From the NCBI GenBank assembly GCA_030607895.1, contig JAUWJC010000080.1:1-11529 (forward strand): a stretch of DNA of 11,529 nt, given 5' to 3'. Shown piece by piece: positions 5,947 through 11,529 of this stretch. The position numbers and the translations under genes were made by a program. This DNA is from Pirellulales bacterium (lineage in GTDB: Bacteria; Planctomycetota; Planctomycetia; Pirellulales; Thermoguttaceae). A model generated the notes under the pieces. The model saw only the letters and a program-made list of their open reading frames with translations, was not told the origin of the DNA and searched no databases. Every line of letters starts with the position of its first letter. The stretch's first letter is position 1.

Positions 5947-7263
5947 ATGCCAACCTCAAGCGGTGATCGATTGACACGGCATCCGTCACGACGCGATTTT
6001 CTGAAGACCTCGACCGTTGCGTTAACGGCCGCAAACCTGGCGATCGGCCGCAGCGCCCATGCGGCGGGCAGCGACATCTTGAAGATCGGCCTGATCGGCT
6101 GCGGCGGGCGGGGGACCGGCGCGGCGGCTAACGCAATGGACGCCGACAAGAACACCAGGCTGGTCGCCATGGCCGACGCTTTTTCCGATCGGGTCGACGG
6201 CAGCTATCAGCGGCTCAAGAAGATCAAACCCGACCAGGTGGCAGTCGACGCCGCCCACCGCTTCACCGGGTTCGACGCCTACAAGAAGCTGCTCTTAAGC
6301 GACGTGGACGTGATAGTCCACGGCACCACGCCGCATTTCCGGCCCGAGCATCTCAAGGCCTGCGGCGAGGCCGGCAAGCACGTCTTCTGCGAGAAGCCGG
6401 CGGCCGTCGATGCACCCGGTTTCTGCAAGATACTCGACGCCTGCGAGGAGGCCAAGAAGAAAGGGCTCAGCGTCGTGTCGGGGCTGTGCTACCGTTTCGA
6501 CCCGGCCATACGGGAGACGATCAAGCGGGTGCAAGACGGAGCCGTGGGCGAGGTGATCGCCATCCAGACGCCCTACAATTGCGGCCCGCCCTGGTTCCGC
6601 AACAAGGTCCGTAAGCCAGAGTGGACCGAAATGGAGTACCAGATGCGCAACTGGTACCCCTTCACCTGGCTTTCCGGCGCCCATAACGTGGAGCAGCACG
6701 TGCATAGCCTGGACAAGGCGGCCTGGATACTAGGCGACAAACCGCCCGAGCGCGCCTGGGGGACGGGCGGCCGGCAAGTCCACTCCGAGAACGCCATAGG
6801 CAATATCTTCGACCACCACGCCGTGGTTTACGAATGTGCCGACGCAGTGCGAGTCTTCTCCTGCTGCCGCCGCCAGGCCGGCTGCTACAACGATGTTTCC
6901 GACCACGTGTTGGGATCCAAGGGCCGCGCCAACCTGATGAAGGGACGCATCGAGGGCGAAACCAACTGGCGATACAAGGGGCCCAAGGGCAACAAGTACG
7001 TCGCAGAGCACGAAGCACTATTCCACGCCATCCGCGCCGGCAAACCCGTCAACCATGGACTCTTCATGGCCCGAAGCACCATGCTGGCTATCCTCGGTCG
7101 CATGGTAACCTACACCGGCAAGGCAATCACCTGGGAGCAGGCAATCAACTCCAAGGAGGACCTCTCGCCGAAGAAGTACAATTGGGACGCCACCCCGCCG
7201 ATCATGCCAAACGCCGACGGCACATACCCAATTGCCACGCCGGGCGTAACGAAGTTCGTATGA
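5947..7263 (+). CDS. Tat-exported Gfo/Idh/MocA family oxidoreductase, paralog 2
   Basis: This second member of the array has 438 residues and the same architecture as paralog 1. It has Tat motif SRRDFLK (14-20), the SAHA/AGSD cleavage region near residue 39, nucleotide-binding GCGGRG (51-56), EKP (149-151, Lys150 as likely catalytic residue) and EQHVHSLDK (249-257). It ends in the shared PGVTKFV. It differs from paralog 1 by a slightly shorter Tat h-region and by the sequence around 205-225 (PYNCGPPWFRNK), in a loop region where substrate choice may lie (inference). GAGGGA at 5935-5940, 6 bases before the ATG, is a good ribosome site. The 161-base spacer after paralog 1 is homologous to the spacer before paralog 3. 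Co-transcription from a promoter before paralog 1 is likely but not proven. Confidence 0.93.
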   Translation: MPTSSGDRLTRHPSRRDFLKTSTVALTAANLAIGRSAHAAGSDILKIGLIGCGGRGTGAAANAMDADKNTRLVAMADAFSDRVDGSYQRLKKIKPDQVAVDAAHRFTGFDAYKKLLLSDVDVIVHGTTPHFRPEHLKACGEAGKHVFCEKPAAVDAPGFCKILDACEEAKKKGLSVVSGLCYRFDPAIRETIKRVQDGAVGEVIAIQTPYNCGPPWFRNKVRKPEWTEMEYQMRNWYPFTWLSGAHNVEQHVHSLDKAAWILGDKPPERAWGTGGRQVHSENAIGNIFDHHAVVYECADAVRVFSCCRRQAGCYNDVSDHVLGSKGRANLMKGRIEGETNWRYKGPKGNKYVAEHEALFHAIRAGKPVNHGLFMARSTMLAILGRMVTYTGKAITWEQAINSKEDLSPKKYNWDATPPIMPNADGTYPIATPGVTKFV

Positions 7264-7297
7264 TTGGAGCGCCATGTGCGGCAGTACACGTAGTTCT

Positions 7298-7352
7298 GTT
7301 TAGCCGCCGCGGCCACGTGGCGCGGCACCCGACGTGGCCGTCGGGGCTAAAC
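7298..7352. repeat. Large imperfect hairpin in the spacer between paralogs 2 and 3
   Basis: Arms 7298-7318 and 7332-7352 pair at 18 of 21 positions around a 13-base loop. The outer eight bases GTTTAGCC / GGCTAAAC are perfect. It is the counterpart of the hairpin at 5818-5888, with the same position relative to the preceding stop and the following start. The loop is 12 bases shorter. Confidence 0.78.
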
Positions 7353-7412
7353 GGTTTGACTGTACGTGAACCAAGATACTAGACACCCCACTATCAACCC
7401 GAGGGATTCACC

Positions 7413-8744
7413 ATGCCAACCTCAAACGACATTCGATTAACACCACGTCCGTCGCGGCGCGATTTCCTGAAGACCTCGACTGCCGCGTTCGGCGCGGCAA
7501 CGGTCGGCAGCCTGGCGGGTAGCCTGGCCATCGGGCGTTCCGCCCACGCCACCGGCGACGACACGCTCAAGTTCGGCCTGATAGGCTGCGGCGGCCGGGG
7601 TAGCGGTGCGGCCGGCAACGCCATGAACGGCCACAAAAAAAACGTCCTGGTGGCCATGGCCGACGTCTTCGAGGATAAGGTCCGCGGCAGCCGCGATCGG
7701 CTCAAGAAAATTAAGCCCGACCAGGTGGCGGTTGACGACGACCACTGCTTCGCCGGGCTGGACGCCTACCGCAAGGTGATCGAAAGCGACGTGGACGTGG
7801 TGCTGATCGCCTGCGCCTCGGCCTTTCACCCAGTGTACATGAAGGCCGCAGTCGACGCCGGCAAGCACGTCTTCGTCGAGAAGCCGCACGGTGTCGACGG
7901 GCCGGGAGTGCGCATGACCCAAGCTGCTTGCGAGGAAGCCAAGAAGAAGGGCCTCGGCGTCGTCTCGGGGCTTTGCTGGCGGTACCACCCGGGCGTGCGG
8001 GAAACGATGAAGCGGATCCTCGACGGGGCAATCGGCGAGATCGTCGCTATCCGTGAATCGTACATGCGGACTCCCTACCGTATCATAAAGCGCAACCCAA
8101 GCTGGACCGAAATGCAGTGGCAGTTCCGCAACTGGTACCATTTCTGCTGGCTCTCGGGCGACGACATCCTCCAGTCGCTGGTCCACAGCATGGACAAGGC
8201 CGCCTGGGCAATGCGCGAAGAGCCGCCGGTTTGCGCCTTTGGAGTAGGCGGGCGCTCGTCCAGCTTCGAGCCCGTCCATGGCGACCAGTTCGATCACCAG
8301 GCCGTCGTCTGGGAGTACGCCGACGGTACTCAGGTGTTCGGGTTCAGCCGTGCCCAGACCGGGTGCTACAACGAAGTGACCGACCAAATCCTGGGTACCA
8401 AGGGCCGTTGCGACGTGACCAGGCACCGCATCGAAGGCGAAACCACCTGGCGGTACGACGGCCCCAAGGGCAGCATGACCGACATCGAGCAGAAGGAACT
8501 GTTCGACTCGGTCCGGGCCGGCAAGCCGATCAACAACGGGTCGTACATGGCCAAGAGCACCATGCTGGGTATCATCGGTCGCATGGCAGCCTACACCGGC
8601 CAGAAGATCACCTGGGAGCAGGCCTGGAACTCGAAAGAGTCGTTGCTGCCCGAGAACGTCTCGTTTGACATGGAGCCACCGGTCAAACTGGGGAAAGACG
8701 GCCTCTACCCGGTCCCCATTCCCGGCATGACGAAGTTCGCCTAG
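7413..8744 (+). CDS. Tat-exported Gfo/Idh/MocA family oxidoreductase, paralog 3 (divergent)
   Basis: This third member has 443 residues, with Tat motif SRRDFLK (14-20), signal region ending near SAHA (43-46), GCGGRG (58-63) and EKP (156-158, Lys157). Its N-terminus (MPTSNDIRLT) and leader match those of paralog 2, but the body has diverged. Where paralogs 1 and 2 have EQHVHSLDK, this one has LQSLVHSMDK (253-262). The His-x-x-Asp pair is kept, but the preceding Glu-Gln-His is changed. EKP is followed by HGVD rather than VAVD or AAVD. The AWGTGGRQ stretch of the others reads AFGVGGRS here. These changes near the active site suggest a different substrate (inference). GAGGGA at 7401-7406 is the ribosome site, 6 bases before the ATG. 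The sequence downstream of its stop is not homologous to the spacers after paralogs 1 and 2, so the duplicated unit ends here. Confidence 0.93.
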   Translation: MPTSNDIRLTPRPSRRDFLKTSTAAFGAATVGSLAGSLAIGRSAHATGDDTLKFGLIGCGGRGSGAAGNAMNGHKKNVLVAMADVFEDKVRGSRDRLKKIKPDQVAVDDDHCFAGLDAYRKVIESDVDVVLIACASAFHPVYMKAAVDAGKHVFVEKPHGVDGPGVRMTQAACEEAKKKGLGVVSGLCWRYHPGVRETMKRILDGAIGEIVAIRESYMRTPYRIIKRNPSWTEMQWQFRNWYHFCWLSGDDILQSLVHSMDKAAWAMREEPPVCAFGVGGRSSSFEPVHGDQFDHQAVVWEYADGTQVFGFSRAQTGCYNEVTDQILGTKGRCDVTRHRIEGETTWRYDGPKGSMTDIEQKELFDSVRAGKPINNGSYMAKSTMLGIIGRMAAYTGQKITWEQAWNSKESLLPENVSFDMEPPVKLGKDGLYPVPIPGMTKFA

Positions 8745-8788
8745 GCTGCCAACGGAACGAGTAAACCGCCTACCTGGAGGCGCCTGCG

Positions 8789-8817
8789 TTGACCGGATTT
8801 GCCCGCGGCGGTATCAT
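8789..8817 (+). promoter_or_regulatory. Sigma-70-type promoter of the toxin-antitoxin operon
   Basis: TTGACC at 8789-8794 and TATCAT at 8812-8817 each match consensus at 5 of 6 bases, with an ideal 17-base spacer. Transcription would begin near 8824, about 26 bases before the antitoxin ATG. The ribosome site GGAGGT lies at 8836-8841. The position fits an independently transcribed toxin-antitoxin operon. Confidence 0.65.
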
Positions 8818-8832
8818 GAAATAGATAACCGC
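8808..8832. promoter_or_regulatory. Candidate autoregulatory operator over the -10 region
   Basis: GCGGTATC (8808-8815) and GATAACCGC (8824-8832) form an imperfect inverted repeat: the arms match except for one missing T in the left arm, with an 8-base spacer. It covers the -10 box and expected start site, where ParD-type ribbon-helix-helix antitoxins often bind to repress their own operon. Binding is inferred. Confidence 0.4.
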
Positions 8833-8849
8833 GTCGGAGGTGCCAGACC

Positions 8850-9128
8850 ATGAGCTATCCGTTTCCACCCGAGCTTCAGCAGCTTGTTCGAGAGGGTCTT
8901 GCGGCAGGCAATTACCGAAGCGAAGATGAAATGCTGCTCGAAGCGGTGCAACTACTCCGGCAGCGCGATGCCGATTTTCAGGGGTTCAAGCAGAATCTCA
9001 AGACGCGACTCGACCGTCTCGACCGTGGCGAAGGAATTGAACTGGAAAACGATGAAGCGTTGAACGAGTTCTTCGATGATATTGAGGCCGAGGTTTGTTC
9101 GGAGCTTGCCACAGAGAAGAAGAGCTAG
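8850..9128 (+). CDS. ParD-like ribbon-helix-helix antitoxin
   Basis: This 92-residue protein has an N-terminal half with the ParD pattern. PPELQQLVREGLAAG is followed by NYRSEDEMLLEAVQLL, which fits a strand-helix-helix DNA-binding fold near residues 5-40. The C-terminal half is charged and acidic (DEALNEFFDDIEAEV), as expected of an intrinsically flexible toxin-neutralising tail. It would bind and inhibit the product of the next gene and probably repress the operon. The ATG has a strong GGAGGT ribosome site 8 bases upstream. Its TAG stop shares its last base with the GTG start of the toxin gene, so translation is probably coupled. The family call rests on pattern and context; a related CopG/RHH antitoxin name is possible. 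Confidence 0.85.
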   Translation: MSYPFPPELQQLVREGLAAGNYRSEDEMLLEAVQLLRQRDADFQGFKQNLKTRLDRLDRGEGIELENDEALNEFFDDIEAEVCSELATEKKS

Positions 9129-9436
9129 TGAGTCGCTATACCGTCACCCGAGAGGCAAGGCAAGACCTCAAGAGCATCTACCGGTACATAACCCGGGACA
9201 ACCCACCCGCCGCTGGTCGCCTTCGCCAGATCTTTTACGAGAAATTCCGCGGTCTTGCGGATCATCCTTTCTTGGGCAAGGCCCGCGATGACTTGGCCGA
9301 AGGGCTGCGCATGTCTCTCGCCGGCAAGTACGTCATCTTGTACCGTCCCAAGCGTTACGGTATCCAAGTTGTTCAGGTTGTCCATTCCGCCCGAGACATC
9401 TACACCGCGCTGAGGTACAAGGAAACGAAATCTTAA
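9128..9436 (+). CDS. ParE/RelE-superfamily toxin
   Basis: This 102-residue toxin starts at GTG 9128, which overlaps the antitoxin stop (TAGTG). An in-frame ATG at 9095 would add 11 residues from inside the antitoxin gene and is disfavoured, because family members start at about this point (MSRYTVTREARQDL). ParE features are visible: an N-terminal helix pair (TREARQDLKSIYRYITRDNP), then the central GLRMSLAGKYVILYR strand region and C-terminal VVQVVHSARDI. ParE proteins poison DNA gyrase and RelE proteins cleave mRNA. The SARDI ending and ParD-like partner favour ParE, but activity cannot be read from the sequence. The gene converges with dnaA, with only 47 bases between the two stop codons. 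Confidence 0.88.
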   Translation: MSRYTVTREARQDLKSIYRYITRDNPPAAGRLRQIFYEKFRGLADHPFLGKARDDLAEGLRMSLAGKYVILYRPKRYGIQVVQVVHSARDIYTALRYKETKS

Positions 9437-9453
9437 TGTGGCTTGCGGCCACA
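9437..9453. terminator. Weak hairpin between the convergent toxin gene and dnaA
   Basis: TGTGGC (9437-9442) and GCCACA (9448-9453) pair perfectly around a 5-base loop, directly after the toxin stop. There is no clear U-run on either strand, so factor-independent termination is uncertain. It is the only stem I see in the 47-base convergent gap. Confidence 0.3.
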
Positions 9454-9483
9454 ACTAAAATGGGCACCACGTGAACGAACACT

Positions 9484-10905
9484 TCAACCCGCCAGCAACT
9501 GGCGTTCTACCTGGCGGATGGCGTCGTCGACGTTCCAGCTTTGGTCGGGCAATTCGACGTTGGAGCTGGTGGCAATCCAGCCGTCCACGCGCCGCTGGGC
9601 GGAAATGACCGTGCTGTGGCTGCGGCGGCCGAAGAAGTGGCCGATCTCGCTGAGCGCTGCCCGGGTGTGTTTTCGGGCAAGCCACATGGCCAGCATCCGC
9701 GGATGGCTCACGCGCTTGGCTTTCCGGCCGGATTGCAAACTGGAAGGGTCCAAGCCGAAGACTTCGCAGACGGCCTTTTGGATGTCGGGCAATCTTAGCG
9801 CCCGGCTGCTGTGCCGGATCATCTCGGCCAGCGCCTCTTCGGCCAACCCCGGCGTAATCGGCTGATCGAGCGATTCGCTGGTGGCTTGAAGTCGGCAAAG
9901 GGCGCCGGACAACTCCCGCGTGTGGCCGGTCAATCGCGAGGCGACAAACTGCTGGACGTTCTTGGGGACCTTCAACTTGAGCCGCCGGGCCATCTGCTCG
10001 ACGATACCCAGCCGGGTTGGGAAGTCGGGCGAGTCGATTCGGCAGACCATGCCGCTTTCCAGCCGGGTGGTCAGTTCGGGGCCCAATTCCGACAGCTCGG
10101 AGGGTGCCCGATCTGCCGCAAAAACCACCTGCCGCCCGGCACGCAGAAGCGTGTCAACCGTGTAGAGCAACTCGACCAGAGTCGATCGCTTGCCGCGGAA
10201 GAACTGCAAGTCGTCGATCAGCAGCATTCCCACGCCGCGATACTTGCGCCTGAAACTGGGTAGCCCGCTCCCACGCACCGCCTCGACGTAAAAACTGGTG
10301 AACTGCTCGGCCGACAGATACACGGCGGTCGTCTGGGACCGGGCACGACGCACGGCCGTCCAGACACTTTCCAACAGATGCGTTTTGCCCACGCCGCTTG
10401 GCCCGTGAATCAGAAGCGGGGAGAACTGGCCCGGACTTTGGGTGACCATTTCGGCCGACACCCGCGCGAGCCGGTTCGATTGGCCGGTGACAAACGATTC
10501 GAAGTCGGCAAACCGCCGCCGGGTTGATCCGTTGGAGCCTTGTCGTTTTGCCGGTTTATCGGGTGGGTTTTCCGCCCCAACAACCTTCAGCCCAGCGGAG
10601 GGTGCCCTTGCCGGACACTTGTCGTCCGCGTTGCCGGCGTGCGGATCCGGCAACGTTGGATCGATGCCGAACTCCAGCGTCGGGCAGGTACCCAGCACGG
10701 CGGTGCATGCACTTTCGATCTGGCGGCGGAAATTCGAGCGGAGCCAATCGAGAAAGAACCGGCTGGGCGTGCCGATAGTCAATACACCATCGGCCAGATC
10801 GAGTCGGATGCTTGCACCGAACCACAACTCGAACCGTTCTTTTCCGACCCTGTCGGCGAGCGCGCGGCGCAAAGCCGACACGATTTCCGTATCGTCCGTG
10901 GTCAC
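9484..10905 (-). CDS. dnaA: Chromosomal replication initiator protein DnaA
   Basis: DnaA is the AAA+ ATPase that binds DnaA boxes, melts the origin and loads helicase. From the chosen GTG the protein has 473 residues. Domain I is at about 1-80 (DTEIVSALRRALADRVGKER... WF), followed by a low-complexity linker to about 130. Domain III carries Walker A GPSGVGKTH (168-176), Walker B LLIDDLQFF (228-236), a probable arginine-finger region around R281, and sensor II HTRELSGAL (328-336). Domain IV ends in a DNA-binding helix-turn-helix, AALSEIGHFFGRRSHSTV (416-433). At the position where most DnaA proteins have RDHTTV, this one has RSHSTV, so the conserved Asp is Ser. The GTG at 10905 gives the usual N-terminus (MTTDDTEIVS); in-frame GTG and TTG codons further upstream (to 10953) would add up to 16 residues. 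A strong promoter lies about 160 bases upstream. No dnaN or other replication gene is in the window. Confidence 0.95.
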   Translation of the reverse strand: MTTDDTEIVSALRRALADRVGKERFELWFGASIRLDLADGVLTIGTPSRFFLDWLRSNFRRQIESACTAVLGTCPTLEFGIDPTLPDPHAGNADDKCPARAPSAGLKVVGAENPPDKPAKRQGSNGSTRRRFADFESFVTGQSNRLARVSAEMVTQSPGQFSPLLIHGPSGVGKTHLLESVWTAVRRARSQTTAVYLSAEQFTSFYVEAVRGSGLPSFRRKYRGVGMLLIDDLQFFRGKRSTLVELLYTVDTLLRAGRQVVFAADRAPSELSELGPELTTRLESGMVCRIDSPDFPTRLGIVEQMARRLKLKVPKNVQQFVASRLTGHTRELSGALCRLQATSESLDQPITPGLAEEALAEMIRHSSRALRLPDIQKAVCEVFGLDPSSLQSGRKAKRVSHPRMLAMWLARKHTRAALSEIGHFFGRRSHSTVISAQRRVDGWIATSSNVELPDQSWNVDDAIRQVERQLLAG

Positions 10906-11067
10906 TTCCTGACCATCCCCAGCGCGCAACGCTCCCCTCGGCCACACTATCAAGTGTCGCTTCGCCCGTCCGTCGAAGGCGGAACGAAGCGAGAAAAGCT
11001 TGCGCGTACTACGACGGTAACGACCGTCTCAGTTCCTAGTTCCTATATTGATATCACACGAGCACTG

Positions 11068-11095
11068 ATTTTACCGGTACTAGCTTTGCTGTCAA
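11068..11095 (-). promoter_or_regulatory. Near-consensus promoter of dnaA
   Basis: On the minus strand, a perfect TTGACA (11090-11095) is followed after 16 bases by TAAAAT (11068-11073, 5 of 6). Transcription would begin near 11061, giving a leader of about 155 bases before the GTG. The palindrome TACCGGTA (11072-11079) overlaps the end of the -10 and the spacer, and could be an operator (inference). An A/T tract at 11121-11133 lies upstream, roughly where an UP element might be. Confidence 0.65.
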
Positions 11096-11260
11096 ATGGG
11101 CCGGGCTGTGTTGGGAGGAGAAAAAGTTTTTTTGTCCTGGCGGCGGGTCGATTCTGCGGGAAATACCGGCCCAGCCACGGCCAGTGGATTCCCGCCGCGG
11201 GAGGATTTCCGGCAGGCGACTCATAACCCGGCGTGGAAAAACTGTCGGTTGCGAGCGATC

Positions 11261-11298
11261 AGCTTTCAGCTTTCAGCTTTCAGCTTTGAGCTTTGAGC
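11261..11298. repeat. Five-copy heptamer tandem array (AGCTTTC/AGCTTTG)
   Basis: Three copies of AGCTTTC are followed by two of AGCTTTG in exact 7-base register, then AGC. The array lies upstream of dnaA, about 165 bases beyond the promoter. It has the same period as the arrays at 1-84 and 2010-2037. Confidence 0.85.
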
Positions 11299-11360
11299 CC
11301 GAAGCCCCGCAAAAAACGCTGTTCCAGGAAGCTGATATACTCAACGCGGTCAAGAATTGT

Positions 11361-11442
11361 GGTTTTGTAGGAGGCGACTCCCGTCGCCGATTGTCCGCGA
11401 ATCAACGTTCCGTCGGCGACGGGGGTCGCCTCCTACAAAACC
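11361..11442. repeat. 30-bp inverted repeat with nested hairpins
   Basis: Arms 11361-11390 and 11413-11442 pair at 29 of 30 positions, the exception being a G-T wobble, around a 22-base loop. Each arm also contains its own hairpin: GGCGAC/GTCGCC at 11373-11388 and again at 11415-11430, each with a 4-base loop. The sequence can therefore form one long stem or two short ones. I recall similar TGTAGGAGGCGAC palindromes as dispersed repeats in planctomycetes but cannot verify this. Confidence 0.8.
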
Positions 11443-11529
11443 TCGGTTCCTAGCCGGTCTTGGTGTAGACCCCGCCCCAGCAATTTCTCTCCTTGCTTTT
11501 GTTGTGCATCCTTTGGTGACTGCCGCCAT

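Larger units (their letters stand above)
10906..11529. other. Gene-free region upstream of dnaA
   Basis: I find no convincing coding region here. It holds the dnaA promoter at 11068-11095. Its likely leader includes a small hairpin (GACGGT/ACCGTC, 11013-11028) and a direct repeat of GTTCCTA (11032-11038, 11039-11045). It also holds an A5-G-T7 tract (11121-11133), a heptamer array (11261-11298) and a 30-bp inverted repeat (11361-11442). No cluster of DnaA boxes (TTATNCACA) is visible, so I do not call an origin. Confidence 0.6.

Noticed and set aside
7437..8426. 329-residue open frame on the minus strand, antisense to paralog 3
   Set aside because: Same reason: shadow of a gene with strong family motifs.
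11355..11529. Minus-strand frame of 57 codons with an ATG at the right edge
   Set aside because: More than half of it is translation of the 30-bp inverted repeat, and no family is recognisable. A gene beyond the edge cannot be excluded.
10906..11529. Replication origin beside dnaA
   Set aside because: I found no TTATNCACA box; the best partial match (11503-11511, 7 of 9) is isolated. No adjacent dnaN is present to support an origin.

Overview
The window looks like a piece of a GC-rich planctomycete chromosome (order not resolved; Pirellulales-like is a guess). The grounds are several Tat-exported Gfo/Idh/MocA oxidoreductases in a row, a secreted DUF1570-type metalloprotease-like protein, a TPR lipoprotein, an isolated dnaA, frequent GTG starts, and intergenic regions full of palindromes and short-period repeats. 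This assignment is inferred from gene content; no rRNA or tRNA is present to confirm it.

Layout from left to right. Bases 1-366 hold no gene. They carry a 7-base-period purine-rich array, a cluster of short hairpins and a second 7-base-period array that runs into the 3' end of serA. On the minus strand follow serA (D-3-phosphoglycerate dehydrogenase, first step of serine synthesis) and, upstream of it, a TPR lipoprotein gene. A spacer of about 240-270 bases separates the TPR gene from a divergent plus-strand gene for a DUF1570-like exported protein with an HExxH site. That gene stops inside a perfect 26-bp inverted repeat that looks like a bidirectional terminator. Three tandem paralogous genes (about 439, 438 and 443 residues) for Tat-exported Gfo/Idh/MocA oxidoreductases come next. 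The two spacers between them are clearly homologous, and each carries the same large hairpin. A ParD/ParE-type toxin-antitoxin operon with its own promoter follows. It converges on dnaA (minus strand). Upstream of dnaA lie about 620 bases without a gene, holding a near-consensus promoter, a heptamer array and a 30-bp inverted repeat.

Functionally, serA and dnaA are housekeeping genes. The Gfo/Idh/MocA array is probably a periplasmic or envelope module for sugar or polyol oxidoreduction, and substrate and cofactor handling cannot be read from sequence. The TPR lipoprotein and DUF1570 protein are both predicted to be exported. The toxin-antitoxin pair is a self-contained accessory unit. I see no CRISPR array, transposase gene, phage gene or known defence system. 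The most unusual material is non-coding: conserved hairpin spacers between the paralogs, arrays of 7-base period in several intergenic regions, and strong inverted repeats at 4274-4358 and 11361-11442.
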